Positions 35,289 through 43,415 of a DNA stretch of 54,973 nt are shown piece after piece. The translations under genes and the position numbers were made by a program. The stretch is from an uncultured bacterium (GTDB taxonomy: Bacteria > Actinomycetota > Coriobacteriia > Coriobacteriales > Eggerthellaceae). The first letter of the stretch is position 1. Each line of letters opens with the position of its first letter. The notes under the pieces are model-generated. The model was given only the letters and a program-made list of their open reading frames with translations. It was not told the origin of the DNA and did not search any database. The DNA is taken from contig CALADF010000024.1 of NCBI GenBank assembly GCA_937890835.1, forward strand, positions 1-54,973, written 5' to 3'.

Positions 35289-36569
35289 CTACTTGAAGAA
35301 GCCGTTGTAGTTGTGCATCTTCAGCTGGCTCTCGACCTTGTTCATGGTGTCAAGCGCAACGCCGATCATGATGAGGATCGACGTACCGCCGAACGACTGA
35401 ATCAGCTGGTTGCCAGTGAAGTAGAAGATGATGGTCGGCACCACGGCGATGACGGCGATGAACAAAGCGCCGGGAAGCGTGATGCGATGAATCACGTTCT
35501 TTATGTACTGCACGGTCGCAGACCCGGGACGCACGCCTGGGATGAAGCCGCCCTGCTTGCGGATGTTATCCGACGTCTCCTCAGGATTGAAAACCATCGA
35601 GGTGTAGAAATACGCAAAGAACACGATGAGCAGAAGCGTCAGCAGCCAGTTCAGCCAGCCGGTGGAGCACCAGTTCGCGAACGTGGTGAGCCACTCGACG
35701 TTGAAAATCGCCGCAAGCTGCGCCGGGAAGTAAATGATGCAGCTCGCGAAGATGATCGGGATGACGCCGGCGGCGTTGACCTTCAACGGAATGTAGGTGG
35801 TCTGACCACCCATCATCTTACGGCCTTGAACGCGCTTCGCGTAATTCACGGGAATACGGCGCTGCGCGCGCTCGACGAAGATGATCAGCGGGATGCAAAC
35901 CAAAACGACCGCGAGGATCAAAACAGTGATCGCGATGCCCGCGCCCATATCGCTGGTCAGGTTGACCGACGAGAAGATGGCGGAGGGAACGCGCGACACG
36001 ATGCTCACGAAGATGATGAGCGACATGCCGTTGCCGATACCGCGCTGAGTGATGAGCTCGCCCATCCACATGATGAACGCCGTGCCCGCGACGAGCGTGA
36101 ACACGATGATGACATCAGTCACGATCTCGGGAACCTCTGTCGAGAAGACCACGCCGTAGGCGGGCGACTTGAACAGAAGGAGGTATCCGATCGCGTTGAT
36201 CAGACCCAGGCCCAGCGTCAGGTAACGCGTGATCTGAGTGATCTTACGACGTCCGGTCTCGCCTTCCCGTGCCCAACGTCCGACAGCTGGAACGACGCCC
36301 TGCATCAGCTGCATGATGATCGATGCGGTGATGTAAGGCATGATGCCGAGCGCGAACACCGAGAAGTTCGACAACGCACCGCCCGTGAACAAGTCGAGCA
36401 TGGTCATGGCAACGCCGGTGTCCTGAAACGCCACGGCGAACTCATGAAACGGAATGCCCGGTACAGGCACGTAGGCCCCGAGGCGATACAGCGCGAGAAT
36501 GCCCAGCGTGAACAGGATCTTCTTACGCAGCTCCGGAACCTTGAATGCGTCAATGATAGAGCTTAGCAA
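35289..36569 (-). CDS. secY: Preprotein translocase subunit SecY
   Basis: Channel subunit of the Sec translocon, 426 aa with ten predicted helices. Start LSSIIDAFKVPELRKKILFTLG, plug-region GIMPYITASIIMQLMQ, the GERITQ-like GELITQRGIGNGMSLIIF and the cytoplasmic loop QRRIPVNYAKR (ribosome/SecA contact) are all recognisable. The ATG overlaps the end of rplO by seven bases, so the two are translationally coupled. Last gene before the operon terminator. Confidence 0.98.
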   Translation of the reverse strand: MLSSIIDAFKVPELRKKILFTLGILALYRLGAYVPVPGIPFHEFAVAFQDTGVAMTMLDLFTGGALSNFSVFALGIMPYITASIIMQLMQGVVPAVGRWAREGETGRRKITQITRYLTLGLGLINAIGYLLLFKSPAYGVVFSTEVPEIVTDVIIVFTLVAGTAFIMWMGELITQRGIGNGMSLIIFVSIVSRVPSAIFSSVNLTSDMGAGIAITVLILAVVLVCIPLIIFVERAQRRIPVNYAKRVQGRKMMGGQTTYIPLKVNAAGVIPIIFASCIIYFPAQLAAIFNVEWLTTFANWCSTGWLNWLLTLLLIVFFAYFYTSMVFNPEETSDNIRKQGGFIPGVRPGSATVQYIKNVIHRITLPGALFIAVIAVVPTIIFYFTGNQLIQSFGGTSILIMIGVALDTMNKVESQLKMHNYNGFFK

Positions 36570-37012
36570 GGCTCTTCGACCTTTCCTCCGGCTGCTTCGA
36601 TCTTCGCCTTAGCGGAAGCAGAAACCTTATCGACCTTGACCGTAAGGGCCTTGGTGATCTCGCCGTCGCCGAGAACCTTCACCAGGGCGTCAGCATGCTT
36701 GATGATGCCCTTGGCGGCCAACGACTCGCCGTCGACAACCTCGCCGGCCTCGAACTTCTCCTCGAGACGGCTAACGTTGACGGGCAGGTACTCGACGCGG
36801 TTGATGTTGCGGAAACCGGGGAGCTTAGGAAGACGACGCGCGAGCGGGGTCTGGCCACCCTCGAACCCAACGCCCTTGCCGCCGCCGGCACGGGACTTCT
36901 GGCCGTTCATACCACGGCCGGCGGTCTTGCCGTAACCGGAGCCCGAGCCACGGCCGACGCGCTTGCGGTTCTTGGTGGAGCCGGCAGCCGGCTTCAAATC
37001 TTTAAGTTCCAT
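36563..37012 (-). CDS. rplO: Ribosomal protein uL15
   Basis: 149 aa. Begins MELKDLKPAAGSTKNRKRVGR with the glycine/arginine-rich extension GRGSGSGYGKTAGRGMNGQ that threads into 23S rRNA, then the GGQTPLARRLPKLPGF core. Preceded by a 164-base structured gap with its own TATAAT. Confidence 0.98.
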   Translation of the reverse strand: MELKDLKPAAGSTKNRKRVGRGSGSGYGKTAGRGMNGQKSRAGGGKGVGFEGGQTPLARRLPKLPGFRNINRVEYLPVNVSRLEEKFEAGEVVDGESLAAKGIIKHADALVKVLGDGEITKALTVKVDKVSASAKAKIEAAGGKVEEPC

Positions 37013-37057
37013 GTTGTTGAATCTCCTTCAGACGCTTCGGGGCGTTATTACCCCGAC

Positions 37058-37140
37058 GCTGGCAGCTCGCCGCCAGCTAACTTCCATTACGCACGTCATC
37101 GGCGCAACCCGATTTCGAGTCACGCCGATGACGCATTATA
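37058..37140 (-). promoter_or_regulatory. Internal promoter-like hexamer and hairpins before rplO
   Basis: The 164-base rpmD-rplO gap is the longest inside the rplB-secY operon. TATAAT lies on the minus strand at 37135-37140. Next comes a perfect 11-bp inverted repeat CGTCATCGGCG (37123-37133 as its complement, with 37094-37104). A second stem, GCTGGC/GCCAGC (37058-37077), and a GGGG/CCCC stem near 37039-37054 follow. The predicted start from TATAAT would fall inside the first arm, so the dyad may be an operator at DNA level, or a leader hairpin in read-through mRNA. No good -35 is seen. Confidence 0.5.
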
Positions 37141-37176
37141 CACTAAGCGGAATAATGTCGCTTTGTGCAATCAAAT

Positions 37177-37368
37177 TTAGATCTCCTCGACCGTGATGAG
37201 GTGCTTCACCTTGAAGATCATGCCGCGAACGGATTCGTTGTCGACCTGGTCGACGGTGCGGCCGATCTTACCGAGGCCGAGAGCCTTCAGGGTCTTGCCC
37301 TGATCGGCGGGACGGCCAACGGAGCTCTTCACCTGGGTAAGGCGCAGGGTCTTTTTTTCGTCAGACAT
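37177..37368 (-). CDS. rpmD: Ribosomal protein uL30
   Basis: 63 aa, typical length. LRLTQVKSSVGRPADQGKTLKALGLGKIGRTV matches the L30 core. Its ATG abuts the rpsE stop codon. Confidence 0.97.
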   Translation of the reverse strand: MSDEKKTLRLTQVKSSVGRPADQGKTLKALGLGKIGRTVDQVDNESVRGMIFKVKHLITVEEI

Positions 37369-37892
37369 TACTTCTGCTCCTTCCAGCCGAAGACTTCACC
37401 GACGGACAGACCACGGCGAGCAGCAACCTCAGCGGGGCTCTGCATTGCCTTGAGGCCCTCGGCGGCAGCCTTCACGATGTTCATGACGTTGTTGGTGCCA
37501 AGAGACTTCGTGATGACGTTCTGAACGCCCGCGAGCTCCATGATGGCACGAACCGGGCCGCCGGCCATAACGCCGGTACCGGGAACAGCCGGCTTGATGA
37601 GAACGCGGCCTGCGCCGAACTCACCGAGGATCTCATGCGGCACGGTGCCCTCAGCGGTCAGCGGAATCGAGAACATGTTCTTCTTGGCGTCCTCGGTGCC
37701 CTTCTTGATGGCGATCGGCACTTCCTGGGACTTGCCCATGCCAACGCCGACGCGACCGTTGCCATCGCCCACGACGACAAGAGCGGTCAGAGCGAAACGA
37801 CGACCGCCTTTGACGACCTTGGAAACGCGGTTAATGTAGACAACGCGCTCCTGAAGCTCGGGAACGGCGTTTTCCTGTTGTTTACGAGCCAT
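37368..37892 (-). CDS. rpsE: Ribosomal protein uS5
   Basis: 174 aa. Contains the double-stranded RNA-binding N-domain with VVYINRVSKVVKGGRRF and VVGDGNGRVGVGMGK, and the C-terminal PAVPGTGVMAGGPVRAIMELAG. Positioned normally between rplR and rpmD. Confidence 0.98.
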   Translation of the reverse strand: MARKQQENAVPELQERVVYINRVSKVVKGGRRFALTALVVVGDGNGRVGVGMGKSQEVPIAIKKGTEDAKKNMFSIPLTAEGTVPHEILGEFGAGRVLIKPAVPGTGVMAGGPVRAIMELAGVQNVITKSLGTNNVMNIVKAAAEGLKAMQSPAEVAARRGLSVGEVFGWKEQK

Positions 37893-37906
37893 AAGCTAAA
37901 CCCCTT

Positions 37907-38275
37907 CTAGAACTTCAATCCGGCCTCACGGGCACCCTCGGCGAGAGCCTTGACGCGTCCGTGATAAAGGTTGCCGCCACGATCGAAGACGACTTCCGTC
38001 ACGCCCTTCTCCTGAGCCAACTTCGAGATGATGCCGCCGAGGGCAGCTGCACCCTCGACCGTCGCACCGCTGATCCCGAGAGCCTTGAAATCAGGGCCGA
38101 GCGTAGAGGCACCGCAGATGGTCGTATGAGCGACATCGTCGATGACCTGAGCGTAAATGTTGCTGTTGCTGCGCGTAACGCACAGACGAGGACGGGCCGG
38201 CGTACCGGAGACCTTGCCACGCACACGACGGTGGCGGCGCTGGAGCCTGGCCTTCTTTTCCTGAAGCTTATTCAT
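37907..38275 (-). CDS. rplR: Ribosomal protein uL18
   Basis: 122 aa. RRHRRVRGKVSGTPARPRLCV and VVFDRGGNLYHGRVKALAEGAREAGL are family signatures; it binds 5S rRNA. Confidence 0.98.
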   Translation of the reverse strand: MNKLQEKKARLQRRHRRVRGKVSGTPARPRLCVTRSNSNIYAQVIDDVAHTTICGASTLGPDFKALGISGATVEGAAALGGIISKLAQEKGVTEVVFDRGGNLYHGRVKALAEGAREAGLKF

Positions 38276-38305
38276 GATAATCCCTTCTCAGATTAAAGCC
38301 GAAGC

Positions 38306-38845
38306 TTAGTCCTTGCCAGCCTTGCCGACCTTGCGACGCACGAACTCGCCGTCGTAGCGGATACCCTTGCCCTTGTAAGGCTCGGGCTTGCGCCACTTGC
38401 GAATGTTCGCCGCAACCTGGCCGACCATTTCCTTAGAAGGACCGGAGACGATGATCTCGGTCTGGCTGGGAACCTCGAAGGTGATGCCCTCGGGAGCCTC
38501 GACATGAACCGGATGGGAGTATCCGAGCTGCATCTCAAGATCCTTGCCCTTCAGCGCGGCGCGATAGCCGACGCCGACGAGCTGGAGCTTCTTGGAGAAG
38601 CCGGTGGAAACGCCCTCGACCATGTTATGGATGAGGGTGCGGGTCAGGCCATGGAGGCTCCTGGCCTCGCGCGTGTCATCCGGGCGCTTGACGAGAATCT
38701 CGTCGCCTTCGCGCTCGATGATCATCATGGGCTGGAAGGTGCGCGTCAGCTCACCTTTGGGGCCCTTCGCCGTAACCGTAGTACCGTCGATGGTAACCTC
38801 GACACCTGCAGGAACAGCGATGGGCAACTTGCCGATACGAGACAT
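38306..38845 (-). CDS. rplF: Ribosomal protein uL6
   Basis: 179 aa. Begins MSRIGKLPIAVPAGVEV; the C-terminal EPYKGKGIRYDGEFVRRK motif (about 155-172) is diagnostic. Confidence 0.99.
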   Translation of the reverse strand: MSRIGKLPIAVPAGVEVTIDGTTVTAKGPKGELTRTFQPMMIIEREGDEILVKRPDDTREARSLHGLTRTLIHNMVEGVSTGFSKKLQLVGVGYRAALKGKDLEMQLGYSHPVHVEAPEGITFEVPSQTEIIVSGPSKEMVGQVAANIRKWRKPEPYKGKGIRYDGEFVRRKVGKAGKD

Positions 38846-38865
38846 ATTTCGTTACCTCCCTTTTC

Positions 38866-39264
38866 CTACCAGATGTAGGCGACAACCTCGCCGCCGATGC
38901 CCTTCTTGCGAGCATCGCGGTCGGTCATGACGCCGTTGCTAGTCGAGATGATTGCCGTGCCGAGACCGCCGAGCACGCGGGGAAGCTCGTCTTTGCCAGC
39001 GTAGATGCGCAGGCCGGGCTTCGAGATGCGCTTGATGCCGCGAATGGTCTTAGCTTTCTTCGGGCCGTACTTCAGCGTGATCTCGAGGCTCGCGCGGGGC
39101 TCGCCCTCGACGACCTGATAACCGCGGATGTAGCCCTCTTGGTCCATGATGCGAGCAATCTCGATGAGTTTCTTGCTCGACGGCATGGAAACCGTCTCCT
39201 TGCCGGCAGACTGAGCGTTACGCACGCGCGTAAGCATATCTGCGATGGGATCGGTCATTGTCAT
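38866..39264 (-). CDS. rpsH: Ribosomal protein uS8
   Basis: 132 aa. MTMTDPIADMLTRVRNAQSAGK at the start and STSNGVMTDRDARKKGIGGE near the end. S8 is the spc-operon autoregulator in E. coli; whether its target exists here was not resolved. Confidence 0.98.
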   Translation of the reverse strand: MTMTDPIADMLTRVRNAQSAGKETVSMPSSKKLIEIARIMDQEGYIRGYQVVEGEPRASLEITLKYGPKKAKTIRGIKRISKPGLRIYAGKDELPRVLGGLGTAIISTSNGVMTDRDARKKGIGGEVVAYIW

Positions 39265-39367
39265 GTTGATTTCTCCTTTGATCCGTGATGAGCCGAAGTG
39301 CGGTTCGGATATCGCCCTTAGCGATGCCGCCTTTCACGTCGGCACACCCTAAACGTGATTGAGCGTC

Positions 39368-39553
39368 CTACCAGGAAGACTTGGTCACGCCGGGCAGCTC
39401 GCCTTTGTTGGCCAGTTCGCGCACGCAAACACGGCACAGGCCGAACTTGCGATAGTAAGCACGGGGACGTCCGCAACGCGAGCAGCGGTTATGCTGACGC
39501 GTCGAGAACTTCGGCTCGCGCTTGGCCTTGGCGATCATCGATTTCTTAGCCAT
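39368..39553 (-). CDS. rpsZ: Ribosomal protein uS14, zinc type
   Basis: 61 aa, the short zinc-binding form: CSRCGRPRAYYRKFGLCRVC carries the CxxC...CxxC site. Gaps of about 100 bases on both sides are larger than elsewhere in the operon. Confidence 0.98.
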   Translation of the reverse strand: MAKKSMIAKAKREPKFSTRQHNRCSRCGRPRAYYRKFGLCRVCVRELANKGELPGVTKSSW

Positions 39554-39620
39554 GCATTCCTTCTTTCTTATGATCTAGGCCCGCAACCCTATCGTGCGAG
39601 CCCAAATGCCTGAGGTTACG

Positions 39621-39652
39621 CAAGCAAGCCGCCTGCAAGAGGCGGCTGCTTG
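39621..39652 (-). other. Hairpin between rplE and rpsZ
   Basis: AGCCGCCT (39640-39647 complement) with AGGCGGCT (39627-39634), extended by an offset CAAGC/GCTTG pairing. On the transcribed strand no T-run follows, so it is not an evident terminator. It lies 2 bases after the rplE stop and could trim or stabilise mRNA. Confidence 0.5.
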
Positions 39653-39654
39653 TT

Positions 39655-40206
39655 TTACTTGCTCTTGAACGGGAAGCCCAGCGCGGAAAGCAGCGCGAAG
39701 GCGCTCTCGTTATCCTCCGCCGTGGTGACGAACGTGATGTCCATACCGCGGGTGCGATCGACCTTGTCGTAGTCGATCTCGGGGAAGATCAGCTGCTCGG
39801 TGATGCCGAGCGTGTAGTTGCCACGACCGTCGAAGCTCGTGGGAGAGATGCCGCGGAAGTCGCGCACACGCGGAAGAGCGGTCGCCAGCAGGCGGTCAAG
39901 AAACTCCCACATGCGGTTGCCGCGCAGCGTCACCTTGCAGCCGATGGCCTGGCCCTCGCGAACATGGAAGCCTGCGATGGACTTCTTGGCGCGCGTGACG
40001 CAAGGCTGCTGGCCGGTGATGATGCGCATGTCGTTCATAGCGGCATCGAGAAGCTTGGAGTCGCCGGCGGCAGCGCCAACGCCCATGTTCACGACGATCT
40101 TCTCAAGACGCGGAACCTGGTTGATGTTGCTGATGCCGAGCTCCTTCTCGAGCTTGGCGACGATCTCCTTGGAGTACTTTTCCTTCAAACGAGGAGTTTC
40201 TGCCAT
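39655..40206 (-). CDS. rplE: Ribosomal protein uL5
   Basis: 183 aa. PRLEKIVVNMGVG, KKSIAGFHVREGQAIGCKVTLRG and DFRGISPTSFDGRGNY are family hallmarks; binds 5S rRNA and tRNA. Its upstream gap contains the palindrome at 40297. Confidence 0.99.
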   Translation of the reverse strand: MAETPRLKEKYSKEIVAKLEKELGISNINQVPRLEKIVVNMGVGAAAGDSKLLDAAMNDMRIITGQQPCVTRAKKSIAGFHVREGQAIGCKVTLRGNRMWEFLDRLLATALPRVRDFRGISPTSFDGRGNYTLGITEQLIFPEIDYDKVDRTRGMDITFVTTAEDNESAFALLSALGFPFKSK

Positions 40207-40260
40207 GATGGTAAAAACCTTTCTTACGATGGATTAAACGCAGGATTTCCGACCCCGCGT

Positions 40261-40277
40261 CCCCGTCTGAGACGGGG
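40261..40277 (-). other. Short hairpin in the rplX-rplE gap
   Basis: CCCCGTC (40261-40267), loop TGA, GACGGGG (40271-40277); a perfect 7-bp stem between the large palindrome and rplE. Confidence 0.55.
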
Positions 40278-40296
40278 CCATAGGCGCACAAGGCAC

Positions 40297-40332
40297 CCGA
40301 AGAGGAGACATTATAGGAAATCTCCTCTTCGG
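40297..40332 (-). promoter_or_regulatory. 12-bp perfect palindrome with TATAAT in its loop
   Basis: Arms CCGAAGAGGAGA (40297-40308) and TCTCCTCTTCGG (40321-40332) are perfectly complementary. On the minus strand the 12-base loop contains TATAAT (40310-40315), and TTGACC (40331-40336) lies 15 bases upstream of it, giving an internal promoter with short spacing inside a dyad. In RNA the same sequence makes a strong hairpin in the rplX-rplE gap. Confidence 0.6.
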
Positions 40333-40350
40333 TCAAGCTTGTTACCTGAT

Positions 40351-40713
40351 TTATTTCTCGTCTTTGACGACGATGTCCTTGCCGCACTTCTTGCAGACGC
40401 GAACCTTCTTGCCCTCGTCGGTGAAGCGCTTCGCGATGCGAGTCGCCTGACCGCACTCGGGGCAAACGAGCATGACGTTCGAGACGTGGATCGGAGCCTC
40501 GATGGTCATGATGCCGCCCTGCGGGTTCTGCTGCGTCGGGCGCATGGCCTTCTTGACCATGTTGACCTTCTCGACGACGACGCGGGACTTCTCGGGGATG
40601 GAGCGGAGCACCTTGCCCTGCTTGCCCTTGTCCTTGCCGGTCAAGACCTTGACGGTATCGCCGCGGCGGATGCTCATCTTGTTCTGCTTCTTCTGCTTGT
40701 TCTGCTTGGCCAT
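40351..40713 (-). CDS. rplX: Ribosomal protein uL24 with zinc ribbon tail
   Basis: 120 aa. KOW core IRRGDTVKVLTGKDKGKQGKV followed by a C-terminal CPECG...CKKCG zinc-ribbon pair (about 83-114). The ATG at 40713 has GGAGGT at good distance; the in-frame GTG at 40722 is rejected. A lysine/glutamine-rich N-terminus precedes the core. Confidence 0.97.
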   Translation of the reverse strand: MAKQNKQKKQNKMSIRRGDTVKVLTGKDKGKQGKVLRSIPEKSRVVVEKVNMVKKAMRPTQQNPQGGIMTIEAPIHVSNVMLVCPECGQATRIAKRFTDEGKKVRVCKKCGKDIVVKDEK

Positions 40714-40726
40714 TCTTGCCACCTCC

Positions 40727-41095
40727 CTACAGCGTTTCCGGTGCCAAAGACACGATCTTCATGTACTTCTTCTCACGCAGCTCGCGAGCGACGGGCCCGA
40801 AGATACGGGTGCCGCGCGGCGTGCCGTCGTTGTTGATCAGAACGGCAGCGTTCTGGTCGAAGCGGATGTAGGAGCCGTCGGCGCGACGGACCTCCTTCTT
40901 CACGCGCACGATAACGCAGCGGACGACCTCGCCCTTCTTCACGTTACCGTTGGGCATGGCCTCCTTCACGCTGCAGATGATCACGTCACCGAGGCCCGCA
41001 TAGCGGCGCTTCGAACCGCCGAGGACCTTGATGCACTGCACCTTGCGAGCGCCGGAGTTGTCGGCCACCGCGAGCATGGATTGCATCTGAATCAT
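40727..41095 (-). CDS. rplN: Ribosomal protein uL14
   Basis: 122 aa. MIQMQSMLAVADNSGARKVQC and FGPVARELREKKYMKIVSLAPE are diagnostic; contacts 16S helix 14 at the subunit interface. Confidence 0.99.
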   Translation of the reverse strand: MIQMQSMLAVADNSGARKVQCIKVLGGSKRRYAGLGDVIICSVKEAMPNGNVKKGEVVRCVIVRVKKEVRRADGSYIRFDQNAAVLINNDGTPRGTRIFGPVARELREKKYMKIVSLAPETL

Positions 41096-41145
41096 ATGCT
41101 TGTTCCTTACTTTCTAAAAGATAGCTTGCATGCAGCGCACACGTG

Positions 41146-41406
41146 CTATTTGGCCTTCTCTACGATCTTCACAAGGCGCCAGCGCTTCATCTTAGACAGC
41201 GGGCGCGTCTCCATGATCTGAACGGTGTCGCCGATGCCGGCCTCGTTCTTCTCGTCATGTGCATGGAACTTCTTCGTGGAGGTCATCATCTTGCCGTAGA
41301 CAGGATGCGGCTTGCGCTCCTTGACCTCAACCACGATGGTCTTGTCATTGACGTCGCTGACGACAACGCCCTGACGGACCTTACGCAGATTGCGCTCTTC
41401 AGTCAT
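41146..41406 (-). CDS. rpsQ: Ribosomal protein uS17
   Basis: 86 aa. VVVSDVNDKTIVVEVKERKPHP and the GDTVQIMETRPLSKMKRWRLV signature are present. Confidence 0.98.
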   Translation of the reverse strand: MTEERNLRKVRQGVVVSDVNDKTIVVEVKERKPHPVYGKMMTSTKKFHAHDEKNEAGIGDTVQIMETRPLSKMKRWRLVKIVEKAK

Positions 41407-41427
41407 TTCTCAACACCCTTCCTAAGC

Positions 41428-41622
41428 TTACGCGCTCAGCTCACGAGCACGCATCTCGGTGAGGATGCGCGCGATATCCTTCTTCACCTGCTTGACGCGA
41501 GCGGTGTTGTCGAGCTGGCTCGTGGCCATCTGGAAGCGCAGGTTGAACAACTCAGCGCGGGCTTCCTTCAACTTCACCTGCAGGTCTTCGGCAGAAAGTT
41601 CACGAATCTCTGCTGCTTTCAT
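41428..41622 (-). CDS. rpmC: Ribosomal protein uL29
   Basis: 64 aa two-helix protein; AEIRELSAEDLQVKLKEARA and IARILTEMRARE are the usual motifs. With L23 it lines the exit-tunnel rim where trigger factor docks. Its ATG abuts the rplP stop. Confidence 0.97.
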   Translation of the reverse strand: MKAAEIRELSAEDLQVKLKEARAELFNLRFQMATSQLDNTARVKQVKKDIARILTEMRARELSA

Positions 41623-42045
41623 TTATTCCTGCCCTTCCGTTTCGCGAGTAACGATCTTGCACTTGATGGGCAGCTTGTTGATCGCAAGGCGAAGAGCCTC
41701 ACGAGCGGTCTCGTCGTCGACGCCGTCGATCTCGAACATGATGCGACCAGGCTTGACAACTGCCACCCAGGCCTCGGGGTTGCCCTTACCGGAACCCATG
41801 CGAGTCTCAGCGGGCTTGCTGGTGATCGGCTTGTCGGGGAAGATCGTGATCCAAACCTTACCGCCACGCTTCATGTGACGGGTCATGGCGATACGAGCTG
41901 CCTCGATCTGGCGGTTGGTGATCCAGTGCGCTTCCTGCGCCTGGATGCCGTAAGAGCCGTGGTTCAGACGGGTGCCGCCCTTGGCCTTGCCCTTCATGGA
42001 ACCACGCTGCACCTTGCGGTGCTTAACGCGCTTGGGTACGAGCAT
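41623..42045 (-). CDS. rplP: Ribosomal protein uL16
   Basis: 140 aa. MLVPKRVKHRKVQRGSMKG, the conserved Arg of MTRHMKRGGKVWITIFPDKP and RMGSGKGNPEAWVAVVKPGR mark the family. Overlaps rpsC by one base. Confidence 0.99.
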   Translation of the reverse strand: MLVPKRVKHRKVQRGSMKGKAKGGTRLNHGSYGIQAQEAHWITNRQIEAARIAMTRHMKRGGKVWITIFPDKPITSKPAETRMGSGKGNPEAWVAVVKPGRIMFEIDGVDDETAREALRLAINKLPIKCKIVTRETEGQE

Positions 42046-42758
42046 TACTTGCGCCCCCTCTCGTTACGATCGTTGCGTCCGCGGCGGTTCGGGCGAGAGC
42101 TGCCCTCGAGAGCCGGCTGCGGAGCCTTCTGACCCGGAAGAACCTCACCGTGGTACACCCACACCTGCACGCCGATGGAGCCCATGGTGGTGGCGGCGGT
42201 GCAGAAGCCGTAATCGATCTTCGCACGGAGGGTGTGCAGCGGCACGCGACCCTCGCGATACCACTCGCGGCGGCTCATCTCGGCACCGCCGAGACGACCG
42301 GAGCACTGGATGCGGATGCCCTTGGCGCCCGACTTGCGAGCGGACTGGACGGCCTTGCGCATGGCACGACGGAAGGCGACGCGGCCCTCGAGCTGCTCGG
42401 CGACGGACTGAGCGATGAGCTCGGCGTCGAGCTCGGGGCGCTTGACCTCGACGACCTCGATGGAGACGGTGCCGTTAGCGACCTTCTCGAGCTTCTTGCG
42501 AAGCGCGTCGATCTCGGCGCCCTTCTTGCCGATCACGACACCCGGGCGGGCCGTGGTGATGATGACCTTGATCTTGTCACCGGCGCGCTCGATCTCGATC
42601 TTGGAGACAGCGGCACGGGCAAGGTGCTTTTCCAGGAACTTGCGGATGGCAAGATCGTTCTCGAGGGTTTCTGCGTAGTTCTTGTCGGCGTACCAACGGC
42701 TACGCCACTCCTCGGTGATGCCAAGACGGAACCCGGTAGGGCTGACTTTCTGACCCAT
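42045..42758 (-). CDS. rpsC: Ribosomal protein uS3
   Basis: 237 aa. KH domain with the GVVIGKKGAEIDALRKKL motif (about 76-93); C-terminal half with GRLGGAEMSRREWYREGRVPL. The last 25 residues form an Arg/Gly/Asn-rich tail. Confidence 0.99.
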   Translation of the reverse strand: MGQKVSPTGFRLGITEEWRSRWYADKNYAETLENDLAIRKFLEKHLARAAVSKIEIERAGDKIKVIITTARPGVVIGKKGAEIDALRKKLEKVANGTVSIEVVEVKRPELDAELIAQSVAEQLEGRVAFRRAMRKAVQSARKSGAKGIRIQCSGRLGGAEMSRREWYREGRVPLHTLRAKIDYGFCTAATTMGSIGVQVWVYHGEVLPGQKAPQPALEGSSRPNRRGRNDRNERGRK

Positions 42759-42763
42759 GGACT

Positions 42764-43105
42764 TTATGCCTCCTCTCGCGGTGCGACGATGATGGTGATG
42801 TGGCTGGTACGCTTGTTGATGCGCGAAGCGGAACCCTTGGCGCGAGGGCGGATGCGCTTGAGCGTCGGGCCCTCGTCGACGTAGGCCGCCTTGATGACGA
42901 GCGAGTCGCCACGAAGGTGATTGTTGTGCTCCGCGTTCGCAACAGCGGAATTCAGCGTCTTCTCAACCGTCTCCGCAACCGCGCGGTTGGTGAAAGCCAA
43001 GATCTCACGAGCCTGCTCAACGGACTTGCCGCGAACCAGGTCGACGACGACGCGGGCTTTGCGAGGAGAGACGCGAACGTAGCGCGATACTGCTCTAACT
43101 TCCAT
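42764..43105 (-). CDS. rplV: Ribosomal protein uL22
   Basis: 113 aa. SPRKARVVVDLVRGKSVEQA and the tunnel-loop GPTLKRIRPRAKGSASRINKRTSHI are intact. Confidence 0.98.
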   Translation of the reverse strand: MEVRAVSRYVRVSPRKARVVVDLVRGKSVEQAREILAFTNRAVAETVEKTLNSAVANAEHNNHLRGDSLVIKAAYVDEGPTLKRIRPRAKGSASRINKRTSHITIIVAPREEA

Positions 43106-43118
43106 TGTTCACCCCTAA

Positions 43119-43391
43119 CTATCGCTTGCCCTTGTCGGCCGAATGACCCTTGAACGTACGGGTCGGGGCGAACTCGCCCAGTTTGTGGCCAACCATGGAC
43201 TCGGTAATGTACACAGGCACGTGCTTGCGACCGTCGTGGACGGCGATGGTATGACCGACCATCTCGGGGAAGATGGTGCTCGCACGGGACCAGGTCTTGA
43301 TAACGTTCTTTTCGCCAGCCGCGTTCATAGCCTCGATACGACCCAGAAGGCGCGGTTCTACGAAAGGACCTTTTTTCAAACTTCTGCTCAC
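43119..43391 (-). CDS. rpsS: Ribosomal protein uS19
   Basis: 90 aa. MSRSLKKGPFVEPRLLGRIE and the signature MVGHKLGEFAPTRTFKGHS are diagnostic. Confidence 0.99.
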   Translation of the reverse strand: MSRSLKKGPFVEPRLLGRIEAMNAAGEKNVIKTWSRASTIFPEMVGHTIAVHDGRKHVPVYITESMVGHKLGEFAPTRTFKGHSADKGKR

Positions 43392-43415
43392 TATTACTCC
43401 TTAAGTACCTACGCG

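Noticed and set aside
39621..39652. Intrinsic terminator between rplE and rpsZ
   Set aside because: The T-run lies on the wrong strand for the minus-strand operon; recorded only as a hairpin.
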